Shown piece by piece: positions 1 to 8,753 of a stretch of 34,521 nt of DNA. Source of the stretch: JBCDBH01 sp039184055 (lineage in GTDB: Bacteria; Acidobacteriota; Thermoanaerobaculia; Multivoradales; J023); NCBI GenBank assembly GCA_039184055.1, contig JBCDBH010000016.1, forward strand, positions 1 through 34,521. The letters are read 5' to 3'. Both the position numbers and the translations under genes were made by a program. Position 1 is the first letter of the stretch. Every line of letters begins with the position of its first letter. The notes beneath the pieces are model-generated. The model did no database searches. It saw only the letters and a program-made list of their open reading frames with translations, and was not told the DNA's origin.

Positions 1-650
1 TCGGTGGCGGTCTGCTGATGCAGAATCCGCGCCTTGGCCGCTTTGTAGGCTTCGAGACTGCCATGGCGATCGAGATGATCGGGCGACAGATTGAGCACCG
101 CCGCCGCGTGCGGGCGGAACGCCTCGATGGTCTCGAGCTGAAAGCTCGACAGCTCGACGACAAAGGTCCGTCCGGTCGGCCCGAGGGCATGCGCGGCGAG
201 CGGCTCACCGAAATTGCCACACGACGCCGCGTCGTGGCCGGCGGCCCGCAGCATGGTGGTGGTGAGCGCGGTGACCGTGCTCTTGCCGTTCGAACCGGTG
301 ATACCGATCACCGGCCCGTCGAGCAGGTGGTAGGCGAGCTCGACCTCGGCGACCACCGGAATCCCGGCCTCACGCGCCAGCGTGAAGAGCGGTCGATCGG
401 CCGGCACGCCGGGGCTGGTCACCACCGCGTCGATCGACTCCGGCAAGGTGTCGGGATCGATCCCGAGCATGATCGTGACACCCGGATCGTCGGCGAGCTC
501 CGCCAGCGCCACCTCGGCACGGCGATCACATGCCCACACCTCGACCCCGTGGGCACGCAAGAGCCGCGACGCGGCCATACCCGAAGCACCGAGGCCGTAC
601 ACCACCACCTTGTTCCACGCTCGGTCGGAAATCGGCAAGGTCAACGACAT
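1..650 (-). CDS. murD: MurD, UDP-N-acetylmuramoyl-L-alanine:D-glutamate ligase (N-terminal part, cut by window edge)
   Basis: Cytoplasmic Mur ligase that adds D-glutamate to UDP-MurNAc-L-Ala. About 216 codons are visible. The protein opens with a Rossmann-like segment (VVVYGLGASGMAASRLL, residues 16-32), then TSPGVP at about 78-83 and the ATP-binding P-loop GITGSNGKST at 116-125, followed by VVELSSFQLE and NLSPDHLDRH, both typical of MurD. The ATG at 650 is preceded by a GAGG Shine-Dalgarno and lies 7 nt after the mraY stop, matching the usual mraY-murD order. The C-terminal half (the family is about 450 aa) lies beyond position 1. The specific MurD call over other Mur ligases rests on gene order plus the LSSFQLE motif. 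Confidence 0.93.
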   Translation of the reverse strand, partial: MSLTLPISDRAWNKVVVYGLGASGMAASRLLRAHGVEVWACDRRAEVALAELADDPGVTIMLGIDPDTLPESIDAVVTSPGVPADRPLFTLAREAGIPVVAEVELAYHLLDGPVIGITGSNGKSTVTALTTTMLRAAGHDAASCGNFGEPLAAHALGPTGRTFVVELSSFQLETIEAFRPHAAAVLNLSPDHLDRHGSLEAYKAAKARILHQQTAT

Positions 651-657
651 GACGACC

Positions 658-1743
658 TCAACGCAGCTTGAGCGTCGACAGACTGAGCAACGCGAAGAGC
701 AGCGCGACGATCCAGAATCGCACGATGATCTTCGGCTCGGTCCAGCCGATCATCTCGAAGTGATGGTGAATCGGAGCCATGCGGAAGATCCGCTTGCCCC
801 GCAGCTTGTACGACCCGACTTGCAGAATCACCGACAGGGCTTCGACGACGAAGAGGCCACCGACCAAGGCCAGAATCAGCTCTTGTTTGGCGAGCACCGC
901 GACGATGCCGATGGCGCCACCGAGCGCCAGCGAACCGACGTCGCCCATGAAGACTTCGGCCGGGTGGCTGTTGAACCACAAGAAACCCAGCGACGCGCCC
1001 ACCAGGGCGGCGCAAAACACCGTCACCTCACCCACCCCGGGTAGATGCTGCAGCTGGAGATAGTCGGCCAAGCGCGCGTTACCGGCAACGTAGGTGAACA
1101 CAGCGTAGGTCGCGGCGGCGATCAAGGTCGCGCCGATCGCCAGTCCGTCGAGACCATCGGTCAGATTCACCGCGTTCGACGCGCCGACCAGGATGAACAT
1201 CACGAACGGCACGTAGAGCACACCCAGCGTCACCACCAGGTTCTTGAAGAACGGAAACGCCAGGGTCGACTCGAACGCCCAGGGCTCGGGTAGGTAGAGC
1301 AGCACCGCCGCGGCGCCACCCGCCACCACCGACAGAGCGAGAAATTTGGCCCGCGCGGTCAGGCCGAGGCTGCGCTTCTTGGCCACCTTGGTGTAGTCGT
1401 CCCAAAAACCGACGACCCCGAACGCCAGGGTCACCGCCAGCGCCACCCACACATACGGGTTGGCGAGATCGGCCCACAGCAGCGTCGCAAGAGCTAGCGA
1501 AAAGAGGATCAACAGCCCACCCATGGTGGGTGTCCCGGCCTTGACCTGGTGGCTCTCCGGGCCGACGTCGCGAATGTTCTGCCCCACCGACAGGCGACGC
1601 AACGTCCTGATGAACCATGGCCCGGCCAAAAGCGACACGAGGAGCGCGGTCAGCACCGCCCCCGCCGAGCGAAAGCTGAGATAGCGGAAGACGTTGAACA
1701 GGCCGATCTCGGACGACAGCGGAAAGAGCAAGTGGTAGAGCAT
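658..1743 (-). CDS. mraY: MraY, phospho-N-acetylmuramoyl-pentapeptide transferase
   Basis: Integral membrane enzyme that transfers phospho-MurNAc-pentapeptide from UDP to undecaprenyl phosphate, making lipid I at the inner face of the membrane. The 361-aa length is normal for the family. Diagnostic motifs are all present: GxPTMGG (about 70-76), FWDDYTK with the Asp pair at 115-116, NLTDGLDGLA at 193-202, FMGDVGS with Asp268, and the histidine motif PIHHHFE at 324-330. About ten hydrophobic segments are visible. The ATG at 1743 overlaps the murF stop by one base (TGATG), so translation is probably coupled; murD follows after 7 nt. Confidence 0.98.
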   Translation of the reverse strand: MLYHLLFPLSSEIGLFNVFRYLSFRSAGAVLTALLVSLLAGPWFIRTLRRLSVGQNIRDVGPESHQVKAGTPTMGGLLILFSLALATLLWADLANPYVWVALAVTLAFGVVGFWDDYTKVAKKRSLGLTARAKFLALSVVAGGAAAVLLYLPEPWAFESTLAFPFFKNLVVTLGVLYVPFVMFILVGASNAVNLTDGLDGLAIGATLIAAATYAVFTYVAGNARLADYLQLQHLPGVGEVTVFCAALVGASLGFLWFNSHPAEVFMGDVGSLALGGAIGIVAVLAKQELILALVGGLFVVEALSVILQVGSYKLRGKRIFRMAPIHHHFEMIGWTEPKIIVRFWIVALLFALLSLSTLKLR

Positions 1744-3161
1744 CAGGCGGTCTCCCCTGAGATCTCTTGCTCACGATCCAAACAGGCGTGCACGACCCGC
1801 TCCAATCCGATGCCCCGCGATCCTTTGACCAAGACCACGTCGCCACTGCCGATCGTGTGGCTTTCGAGCGCCCGATCGACCCACGACGCCGCCGTCTCGG
1901 CATCGTCGAAATGATGTGTCCAGCCTCCGGCCGCGTCGGCGGCGGCGGCGAGCGAACGCGCCAGCGGACCGACCGCGATCACCCGCTCGAAGCCGAGCCG
2001 CACCGCCGCTTCGCCGGTTTCGCGATGAAAGCGCTCACTGTCGTCACCGAGCTCGAGCATGTCGCCGAGCACCGCGACGCGACGCTCGGCGGGTAAGGCG
2101 GCGGCGCTTTCGAGGGCGCGCTCGACGGCAGCGGGGTTGGCGTTGTAGCTATCGTCGACCACGGTCACGCCGAGCCGCGCCAACCGGTGGACCTCACCAC
2201 GCATCGACGCCGGCTCGACCGCGGCCAGGGCGGCGGCGATGTCAGCGAGCGGCACGCCGACCTGCCACGCACACGCCGCCGCGGCGAGCGCGTTGTCGAC
2301 GTTGTATTGACCGTGCAGCGGTAGCTCGACGACCACGCCGTCTTCGTCCTCGGTCTCGAGACGGAAGCGATAGCCGATCTTGCCGTCGCCGCGTGGCTCG
2401 ACATCACGCGACCGCAGCTCGGCATCGGGGCCGTGGCCATAACGCACCACCCGCCCGGGAAACTCGGCGGCGATCCGCATCACCCACGGATCGTCGGCGT
2501 TGGCGATCATCACGCCGTCGGCGCTCAGCCCCGACAAGAGCTCGGCTTTGGCGTCGGCGATGCCACGCAAATCAGGGAAATTCTCCAGATGCACCGGGCG
2601 AATGCAGGTGTACACGGCGACATCGGGTCGGCCGAGACGGCTGATCTCACCGAGCTCACCCGGGGTCGACATCCCCATCTCGGCGACCATCCACTCGGTG
2701 TCGTCGGGAATACCGAGGAGCGCGATCGGAAAGCCGTAGAGATTGTTGAGATTGCCCGGGCTCTTGGCGGTCCGAAAGCGACGCGCCAACATCGCGGCGA
2801 GCAGCTCTTTGGTGGTCGTCTTGCCCACCGAACCGGTGATCGCCGCCAGCTTGCCGGGAATCCGGCGGCGCACCGAACGGGTTAGCGCGTGCAGCGCCTG
2901 GTAGGTGTCGTCGACCTCGATCAAAACCGCATCCGCCGGCGCGTCGACCGGTTGCGACACCACCGCCGCCGCCGCGCCCCGCGCCAGCGCGGCGGCAACG
3001 TAAGCATGGCCATCGACCCGGCTGCCGGCGAGGGCGAAGAAGAGCTCGCCGCCTTCGATGCGTCGCGAATCGATGACGATGCCCCGGATCCGCGCCTCGC
3101 CGTCGCCACGCACTCGACCGCTCGTCGCCGTCGCCACCTCGTGTACCGCGAGCTCAGCCAT
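1743..3161 (-). CDS. murF: MurF, UDP-MurNAc-tripeptide:D-alanyl-D-alanine ligase
   Basis: Cytoplasmic Mur ligase that adds the D-Ala-D-Ala dipeptide to UDP-MurNAc-tripeptide. At 472 aa it has a normal length. The N-terminal substrate-binding domain includes GIVIDSRRIEGGELFFAL (27-44). The P-loop GSVGKTTTKE at 110-119 is the MurF form, and it is followed by SPGNLNNLYGFP (134-145) and MVAEMGMSTPGE (158-169), both characteristic. DDSYNANP in the C-terminal half is another MurF hallmark. The start overlaps the murE stop by 8 nt, and the stop overlaps mraY by one base. Confidence 0.97.
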   Translation of the reverse strand: MAELAVHEVATATSGRVRGDGEARIRGIVIDSRRIEGGELFFALAGSRVDGHAYVAAALARGAAAAVVSQPVDAPADAVLIEVDDTYQALHALTRSVRRRIPGKLAAITGSVGKTTTKELLAAMLARRFRTAKSPGNLNNLYGFPIALLGIPDDTEWMVAEMGMSTPGELGEISRLGRPDVAVYTCIRPVHLENFPDLRGIADAKAELLSGLSADGVMIANADDPWVMRIAAEFPGRVVRYGHGPDAELRSRDVEPRGDGKIGYRFRLETEDEDGVVVELPLHGQYNVDNALAAAACAWQVGVPLADIAAALAAVEPASMRGEVHRLARLGVTVVDDSYNANPAAVERALESAAALPAERRVAVLGDMLELGDDSERFHRETGEAAVRLGFERVIAVGPLARSLAAAADAAGGWTHHFDDAETAASWVDRALESHTIGSGDVVLVKGSRGIGLERVVHACLDREQEISGETA

Positions 3162-4623
3162 GGCCTTCCTCCAGGGCGCGACGCAGCACGTCGTGATCGC
3201 TGAACGGCAACACCTGATCGCCGATTTCCTGGGTCGTCTCGTGGCCCGTCCCAGCCACGAGAACGACCCAGTCGGCGGGGGATCGACGAGCGTGACTCAC
3301 CGCCTGTCGGATCGCTTCCCGTCGATCCGATACCAGGCGATAGTGGCGGTTGCCGCTGGCCCGGAGCCCCACTTCGACCATCGCCAAGATGGCTTCCGGA
3401 TCCTCACCCCGAGGATTGTCCGAGGTCGCGATCGGCAACACCGCGCCGGCTCCCGCCGCCTTCCCCATCGGCTCGCGTTTGCCGCGATCACGGCCACCGC
3501 CACAGCCGAAGACCAGCGCGATCTTGCGTTCGGGCAACACCTCGTGCAGCGCCGCCAGCGTCGCCTCGAGACCGGCGGGGGTATGGGCGAAGTCGACGAA
3601 CACCGGAAACGACTGCCCGGCGTCGATCGCCTCGAGCCGTCCCATCGGCGGTCGCGCCTGCGCCAGCCCGGCGAGCACGGCGGCGTGCGGCCACGCGAGC
3701 GCCTCGGCCAACGCGATCGTGGCGAGGGCGTTTTCGAGGTGGTACCGACCGACCATCGGCAAGGCGAGATCGAGCACGCCGCGAGGCGTGTCGACCCGCG
3801 CGTGGGTCCCGGACACGGTGAGATGCGAACTCACCACCCGCACGTGCCCGTCTTCGCCCCAGGTGACGGCGTCCGGATACGACGCCGCCAAACGACGCCC
3901 CCAAGGATCACCGAGGTTGATCACCGCTTTGCCGTCCGCGGCGAGCTGTTCGAAGAGCTTGGCCTTGGCAGCGAAGTACTGCTCGAAATCACCGTGGTAG
4001 TCGAGATGATCCCGGCTCAAATTGGTGAACACGGCGGCGTCGTACAGCGCCCCGGCGACCCGGCCGAAATCGAGCGCGTGCGACGACACTTCCATCGCCG
4101 CGACCTCGGCACCGGCGTCGGCCATCCGACTCAGGATCCGAAACAGGTCGGGCGCCTCGGGGGTCGTGCGACCGACCTCGAGATAGGAACGTCCCCCGAA
4201 GTGGTAGCCGAGCGTGCCGAGCAGGGCGGTCGCTTTGCCGGCCGCTTCGGCGACCTTGGCGATCAGCGCGGTGACGGTCGATTTGCCATTGGTTCCGGTG
4301 ACACCGATCAAGGTCATTCGACGATCGGGATGACCACAGAGTCGGGCCGCCAGCGGTCCGGCGAGCAGCCGTGGCGACTCGGTGGCCAACCACGGCACGG
4401 TGGTCGGCAGCTCGGAGGAGGGTCCGAGCACCGCGACCGCGCCGCGCGCCACCGCCTCGGGCACGTAGCGTCGGCCATCGTGATTCTCACCGACGATCGC
4501 GACGTAGAGATCGCCCGGCACGATGCGGCGCGAATCGTGGCAAATCCCGGTCACGTCGACCGCCGTGGCCTCGGGAGCGAGCGACAGCGGAAGGTCGTGG
4601 ATCAACGCGTCGAGTCGCATCAT
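3154..4623 (-). CDS. murE: MurE, UDP-MurNAc-L-Ala-D-Glu:meso-diaminopimelate ligase
   Basis: Cytoplasmic Mur ligase adding the third residue of the stem peptide. The 489-aa protein has the P-loop GVTGTNGKST at 107-116, TTPEAPDLF (153-161), AMEVSSHAL (176-184), NLSRDHLDYH (201-210) and VDFAHTPAGLE (343-353). The substrate motif is DNPR at 402-405, which in characterised MurE enzymes marks meso-diaminopimelate rather than lysine; the substrate is therefore inferred from a known motif. The first two codons are both ATG (4623 and 4620). The first gives a 4-nt ATGA overlap with ftsI and the second a 1-nt overlap, and I cannot choose between them from sequence alone. Confidence 0.97.
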   Translation of the reverse strand: MMRLDALIHDLPLSLAPEATAVDVTGICHDSRRIVPGDLYVAIVGENHDGRRYVPEAVARGAVAVLGPSSELPTTVPWLATESPRLLAGPLAARLCGHPDRRMTLIGVTGTNGKSTVTALIAKVAEAAGKATALLGTLGYHFGGRSYLEVGRTTPEAPDLFRILSRMADAGAEVAAMEVSSHALDFGRVAGALYDAAVFTNLSRDHLDYHGDFEQYFAAKAKLFEQLAADGKAVINLGDPWGRRLAASYPDAVTWGEDGHVRVVSSHLTVSGTHARVDTPRGVLDLALPMVGRYHLENALATIALAEALAWPHAAVLAGLAQARPPMGRLEAIDAGQSFPVFVDFAHTPAGLEATLAALHEVLPERKIALVFGCGGGRDRGKREPMGKAAGAGAVLPIATSDNPRGEDPEAILAMVEVGLRASGNRHYRLVSDRREAIRQAVSHARRSPADWVVLVAGTGHETTQEIGDQVLPFSDHDVLRRALEEGHG

Positions 4624-6572
4624 CCACCCTCCGGCCGCAGCCAGACGCGAATCGGACCTTCATAAGCACTACCCGGCGCCGGCTCCTGACGGGCGATGAA
4701 ACCACTGCCGTGGAGCACCGGGTATTGCCCGAACCGGCTGGTGACCACCACCGCTTCACGCGCCGTCAAGCCGGTGAGATCGGGCACCACCCCCGGCTCG
4801 GTCGTGACCTCCGGACGCATCGGTTCGATGTCGCGCGCCGCGAGCTGACTCTTGGCTCGGCTCGTGGCGTGGCTATCGGGATCTTCGGCCGGCCAGTGCT
4901 CACGCGGTCCGTCTGCGGGCGACACACCGAGATAAAGCAACGACCGCGAGGCGATCTCCGCGAAAACCGGCGCGGCGGCATCACCACCGTTGTAGAGCGG
5001 CCACGGCTCGTCGATGCTGACCACGATCACCAAACGTGGCGAATCGAGCGGCACGAAACCCGTGAAACCGGCGATGTAATGACCGGCGACGTAACCACGA
5101 CCGGGCAACGCTTTTTCGGCGGTTCCGGTCTTGCCGGCGACTCGGTAGCCATCCACGGCCGCCTTGCGACCGGTGGCGCCTTCCGCGATCACCGTGGAGA
5201 GAATGTCGCGCACCGTCGCCAGGGTCGAAGGCGCCAGCTTGAGCATGCGCCGCTCGGCGACCGGCACCTTTTTGCCGTCGATCCGATCGACCACCCGGGG
5301 TGTCACCAACCAGCCGTCGTTGGCCACCGCCGCGTACGCCACGGCGAGCTGGAGCGGCGTCACCGAAAGACCTTGGCCAAACGACAAATACGCCGGGGTA
5401 ATCGGCTGCCAGCTGCTCGGACGACGGAGCAAGCCGCGGCTCTCACCCGGTAGATCGATCCCGGTGAGCGCGCCGAAACCAAAGCCGGTCACGGTGGCGT
5501 GAAAACGATCGCGACCGGCGGCCTGACCGAGCTTGATCGCCCCGACATTCGACGACTTGGCGATCACCTGCCGCACGGTGAGCGCACCGAACGGTTTGTG
5601 ATCGTTGATGCGAATACCACCGAGGCGAATCCCGCCCATGCCACAGTCGAAGACCGTCGCCTCACCCACCGCGCCGGTTTCGAGCGCCGACGCCAGGGTG
5701 ATCATCTTGAAGGTCGATCCAGGCTCGAACGCCTCGCTGATCGCTTGGTTGCGCCACATCGTCGGATCGACGGCGAGCGGCCGATTCGGGTCGAAGCTCG
5801 GCGCCGACGCCATCGCCAATACCGCGCCGTCGTGCGGATCGAGCACCACCACCGAGCCACGGTCGGCGCCCGATCGCTCGAGCCCATTCGCCAACGCCTG
5901 CTCGGCGAAATGCTGGATGGTGGCATCGATGGTCAGATGAAGATCGCGTCCGGGACGAGGCGCCGCCGTCTCGAGGTGCAATTGACCGGCACGCCCGTCA
6001 CGCAACACCAAACGCTGACCCTTGCGACTGGCAACCGTAGCCTCATAGCGGGCCTCGAGGCCGTGCAGACCTTCGTTGTCGGTACCGACAAACCCCAATA
6101 CATGGGCCGCCAGCGGACCAAAAGGGTAGATCCGCTTGTGCTCGGGAACCTGGTAGAAGAAGCGCTCTTTCGTTTCGAGCTTGTCGACCCGGGCTTGCAA
6201 AGCCTCGACGGCACGGGGATCGCCCTTGCGCTGGATCCACGCGAAGGCACGACCCTCTTGTTCCAGGGTCGCGACAGTCTCGTCGTACTCGACCCCGAGA
6301 CCATCGACGAGCAGTGACGCGATCGCCGCCGGATCGGCGACTTTGCGGGGATCGACCGCCACCGACGGCACCTCGACCGAGACGGCGAGAATCCGCCCGC
6401 GCGCATCGAAGATCGTGCCGCGTGGCGCATCGAGATCGTGGACTCGCTGTTGTTGCCGGGTGGCGCGCTCGACATAGTCGTCGTGATCCAGCACCTGCAC
6501 CCACACCAGGCGACCGACGACGATCAGACACCACAACGCGACGCCGGTGGCACACAGTGCCAGGCGCGTCAC
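4620..6572 (-). CDS. ftsI: FtsI/PBP3-type septal peptidoglycan transpeptidase with C-terminal PASTA domain
   Basis: Class B penicillin-binding protein that cross-links peptidoglycan at the division septum. In the 650-aa protein a single N-terminal membrane anchor (about 4-27) is followed by the non-penicillin-binding domain (RGTIFDARGR at 51-60, YPFGPLAAHVLGFVG at 149-163). The transpeptidase domain carries SxxK as STFK at 286-289, SxN as SSN at 340-342 and KTGT at 481-484, so the active site looks intact. Residues about 594-650 form one PASTA repeat (VVPDLTGLTAREAV), as in Spo0V/FtsI forms outside the enterics. It overlaps ftsL upstream and murE downstream by 4 nt each. The domain content could also be named SpoVD-like; its position in the dcw cluster favours FtsI. 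Confidence 0.96.
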   Translation of the reverse strand: MTRLALCATGVALWCLIVVGRLVWVQVLDHDDYVERATRQQQRVHDLDAPRGTIFDARGRILAVSVEVPSVAVDPRKVADPAAIASLLVDGLGVEYDETVATLEQEGRAFAWIQRKGDPRAVEALQARVDKLETKERFFYQVPEHKRIYPFGPLAAHVLGFVGTDNEGLHGLEARYEATVASRKGQRLVLRDGRAGQLHLETAAPRPGRDLHLTIDATIQHFAEQALANGLERSGADRGSVVVLDPHDGAVLAMASAPSFDPNRPLAVDPTMWRNQAISEAFEPGSTFKMITLASALETGAVGEATVFDCGMGGIRLGGIRINDHKPFGALTVRQVIAKSSNVGAIKLGQAAGRDRFHATVTGFGFGALTGIDLPGESRGLLRRPSSWQPITPAYLSFGQGLSVTPLQLAVAYAAVANDGWLVTPRVVDRIDGKKVPVAERRMLKLAPSTLATVRDILSTVIAEGATGRKAAVDGYRVAGKTGTAEKALPGRGYVAGHYIAGFTGFVPLDSPRLVIVVSIDEPWPLYNGGDAAAPVFAEIASRSLLYLGVSPADGPREHWPAEDPDSHATSRAKSQLAARDIEPMRPEVTTEPGVVPDLTGLTAREAVVVTSRFGQYPVLHGSGFIARQEPAPGSAYEGPIRVWLRPEGG

Positions 6573-6916
6573 CGCGTCACCTCACGCCAAAAAACCGTCT
6601 GTTCGACCGTGGGCTCGACCAAACCGAGATCGCGCCGGGCGCGCGTCTCGATCCGGGCCGGTTGCGCCAGTGCCGCCGCTTCGCTACGCAGCAGTCGTTC
6701 CTGTTCCAACAGCTGGTGCAAACGCTGATCGAGATCGTCGATGGTGTAGCTCATCCGCGTGATCTCGACGTGAATCCAGGTCACCCCCAAGAGCCCCCCA
6801 CCGAGCGCGCACACCGCCAAGGCGATGATGAACATCTCGCGAAAGAGGCGTCGGTCGCGCTGGCGCACCAAATAGGTGTTGGCGACCGGCCGATGAAGGG
6901 CGTGGCGGCTGGGCAT
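6569..6916 (-). CDS. ftsL: FtsL-like division protein
   Basis: Small bitopic protein expected to act with FtsB and FtsQ as a scaffold for septal synthesis. The 115-aa product has a basic cytoplasmic N terminus, one transmembrane helix at about 29-48 and a following heptad-like stretch (about 55-85, YTIDDLDQRLHQLLEQERLL), which is the FtsL architecture. Primary sequence is poorly conserved in this family, so the assignment relies on size, topology and the position between rsmH and ftsI. It starts 15 nt after rsmH and overlaps ftsI by 4 nt. The ribosome binding site is weak. Confidence 0.85.
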   Translation of the reverse strand: MPSRHALHRPVANTYLVRQRDRRLFREMFIIALAVCALGGGLLGVTWIHVEITRMSYTIDDLDQRLHQLLEQERLLRSEAAALAQPARIETRARRDLGLVEPTVEQTVFWREVTR

Positions 6917-6931
6917 GGTCGGAGCTTCGTC

Positions 6932-7915
6932 TCAACGCTTACGTACGGCCCGCATGCGCGCCGAGCGAGCGCGCGGGTTGATCTCGACCTCGTCGTCGCT
7001 CGGTCGAAGCGGCTTCTTGGTCAGCGTCTCGACCAGCTGCGTCTCGCTGCGCGGCGCACCGGTCACCGGATCGACCTCACCGTGATCGAGGGCGCGAAAG
7101 CGGTGTTTGACCATGCCGTCTTCGAGGCTGTGGTAGGAAATCACCACCAGCTTGCCACCGCTCTCGAGCAGCGTCGTCGCCTGATCGAGCAGCTGATCGA
7201 GCTCGTCGAGCTCCTGGTTGACCTCGATCCGTAGCGCCTGGAAGACCTGGGTCGCGGGATGGGTACGCAACGACCGGGACGGCCGGCCACCTTGACTCCG
7301 GCGGCGGGCTCGGGGAGCACGTGTCTTGTGGTGAGACGCCGGGCCTTTGATGCGCTCGACGAGCTCCGCTAGCTCGGCGGTGCTGTCGATCGGGGCCTCG
7401 GTACGACGGCGCGCGATGGCTCGCGCGATGCGACGAGATTGCCGCTCTTCTCCGTATTCGTGAAAGATTCTGGCCAAGGCGTCCTCCGAGTACGTATTGA
7501 CGATGTCTCGCGCGCTCATCCCCTCCCCGCCCATGCGCATATCGAGGGGCCCGGGACGGGAAAAGGCAAACCCTCGCTCTCCACGATCGAGCTGCAACGA
7601 CGACACGCCGAGATCGGCCAGCATTCCCGCCACCCGCTCGACACCCCGCGTCGCCAACAACACCGCGAGGTCGCTGAATCGGCCCTCGAGCAACGTCACC
7701 CGATCGGCGAATCGCTCCAGCCGTCTCTCGGATTCGGCGAGCGCCTCCAGGTCACGGTCGATACCGATCAGCGTCGCCGTCGGGGCCCGTTCGAGCAGCG
7801 CGACGGCGTGACCACCGAGCCCGACCGTGCAGTCGACATAGCAACCGCCACGTTCCGGCTCGAGCAGATCGAGCGTCGCTTCCAGCAGGACTGGGACATG
7901 CGTCGGTCCCGCCAT
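6932..7915 (-). CDS. rsmH: RsmH (MraW), 16S rRNA m4C1402 methyltransferase
   Basis: S-adenosylmethionine-dependent enzyme that N4-methylates C1402 in the ribosomal decoding centre. The 327-aa protein begins HVPVLLEATLDLL, then has the SAM-binding motif DCTVGLGGH at 28-36, IGIDRD at 50-54, ADLGVSSLQLD at 100-110 and PLDMRM at 123-128. The C-terminal VVISYHSLEDGMVKHRF (257-273) and INPRARSARMRA are family signatures. An Arg/Ser-rich insertion (about 191-218) sits just before HPATQVFQALRIEVN, where relatives usually have a short basic loop. It starts 12 nt after the mraZ stop. Confidence 0.97.
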   Translation of the reverse strand: MAGPTHVPVLLEATLDLLEPERGGCYVDCTVGLGGHAVALLERAPTATLIGIDRDLEALAESERRLERFADRVTLLEGRFSDLAVLLATRGVERVAGMLADLGVSSLQLDRGERGFAFSRPGPLDMRMGGEGMSARDIVNTYSEDALARIFHEYGEERQSRRIARAIARRRTEAPIDSTAELAELVERIKGPASHHKTRAPRARRRSQGGRPSRSLRTHPATQVFQALRIEVNQELDELDQLLDQATTLLESGGKLVVISYHSLEDGMVKHRFRALDHGEVDPVTGAPRSETQLVETLTKKPLRPSDDEVEINPRARSARMRAVRKR

Positions 7916-7927
7916 CGTCGACGCCGG

Positions 7928-8377
7928 CTAAATGCCGAGCTCGGCGAGATGATCTTGGTCCGCCTCGCTGAGCGGCTGCTCCTCGAGCTGCGCCTCGAAG
8001 TGTTCGCGATTCCACACCTCGAGATAGCGCAAACGGCCAAACACCATCACCTCACCGGTGATCTGCGCTTTCTCGCGCAAAAGCTGAGGCATCAGCAGCC
8101 GACCTTGACCGCCGAGGCTGAGCTCTTGCCCGTAATAGCTGACCCAATTGAGAAAACTCTGCACCGCGCGATCCGAGCTCGGAGCCTGGGCGAGTCTCTC
8201 TTCGACCTTCTCCCACTCGGGCATCGGATAAATGCGCGCGGATTTGCCATTGGTCGACGTCACGAAGACGGCAGTCGCACCATCCCCGTGAAGCTCTTGC
8301 AGCTTGCTCAAGAACTGACTCGGCAGCTTGAGCCGCCCTTTGTCGTCGATTTTTGCCGTAGCGCTTCCGCGAAACAT
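7928..8377 (-). CDS. mraZ: MraZ transcriptional regulator of the dcw cluster
   Basis: DNA-binding AbrB-fold protein made of two SpoVT-AbrB-like halves that represses its own operon in characterised species. I place the start at the ATG at 8377, giving MFRGSATAKIDDKGRLKLP and 149 aa, the normal MraZ length. An in-frame extension back to 8524 has no family counterpart and would run through the operator. The first half carries DDKGRLKLP and the second GQGRLLMPQLLR, the paired signature. GGGG lies just upstream of the ATG as a possible ribosome binding site. It is the first gene of the division cluster, with GTGGA boxes immediately upstream. Confidence 0.95.
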   Translation of the reverse strand: MFRGSATAKIDDKGRLKLPSQFLSKLQELHGDGATAVFVTSTNGKSARIYPMPEWEKVEERLAQAPSSDRAVQSFLNWVSYYGQELSLGGQGRLLMPQLLREKAQITGEVMVFGRLRYLEVWNREHFEAQLEEQPLSEADQDHLAELGI

Positions 8378-8428
8378 GACCCCGTCCACCCTTTCGGGGA
8401 AAATTCGCATCGACGGTACCGCATTTAT

Positions 8429-8464
8429 CCACTTCTGTCCACTTCTTTCCACATACCGTCCCAA
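8429..8464 (-). promoter_or_regulatory. Probable MraZ operator: GTGGA direct repeats on 10-bp spacing
   Basis: On the minus strand three exact GTGGA boxes lie at 8449-8453, 8439-8443 and 8429-8433, exactly 10 bp apart. A degenerate GCGGT follows at 8419-8423, and TGGGA lies at 8460-8464, 11 bp before the first box. Known MraZ sites are short TGGG or GTGG direct repeats with about 10-bp periodicity upstream of mraZ, so this is a strong match in position and form. A TGGACA hexamer overlapping the middle box could be a -35 element (17 bp to TACCGT), which would let bound MraZ block transcription; that part is inference. Confidence 0.8.
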
Positions 8465-8627
8465 ACGCGACTCTTCGGTCCACCAACGGCCTGATCTCAG
8501 CGAAAACAAAGGGCTTTTTGCCACGGAACCAGTGCAGCTAGATCTCGCTCACCAGCCGCAACGAGTGGGTGAATTCGGATCAGAATCGATCGAAGATCAA
8601 CATTTTGTTGCTGTTTTTCTTCAAGGC

Positions 8628-8656
8628 ACTATATGTAGTGGTTCGAGCTCTCTCAC
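8628..8656 (-). promoter_or_regulatory. Candidate distal promoter for the mraZ operon
   Basis: Minus strand GTGAGA (8651-8656) and TATAGT (8628-8633) are separated by 17 bp and each match the sigma70 consensus in four to five positions. The -10 lies inside a small inverted repeat, CACTA-TATG-TAGTG (8627-8640). Transcription from here would give a leader of roughly 240 nt before mraZ, running through the GTGGA boxes. The rest of 8465-8692 shows no coding signal on either strand. Confidence 0.35.
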
Positions 8657-8692
8657 GACTCGACGCTGTCGCTCTGTGGAATAAAGTGGACC

Positions 8693-8730
8693 AAAAGAAA
8701 AACGGCCGTTGGCGATGACGCCAACGGCCG
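8693..8730 (-). terminator. Rho-independent terminator of the dps gene
   Basis: Read on the minus strand, a perfect 12-bp GC-rich stem (CGGCCGTTGGCG paired with CGCCAACGGCCG, loop TCAT) is followed by TTTTTCTTTT. It begins 23 nt after the dps stop. It should insulate the division cluster, which lies downstream on the same strand, from dps transcription. Confidence 0.93.
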
Positions 8731-8753
8731 CTCCACAGCGATGCGATGTGGGC

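Noticed and set aside
3058..4665. 535-codon plus-strand open frame
   Set aside because: Antisense to murE and murF with Arg/His-rich, low-complexity translation and no motif; a shadow of the real genes.
8378..8524. 49-codon N-terminal extension of mraZ
   Set aside because: It has no similarity to MraZ, would run through the GTGGA boxes, and the internal ATG at 8377 gives the standard family start MFRG.
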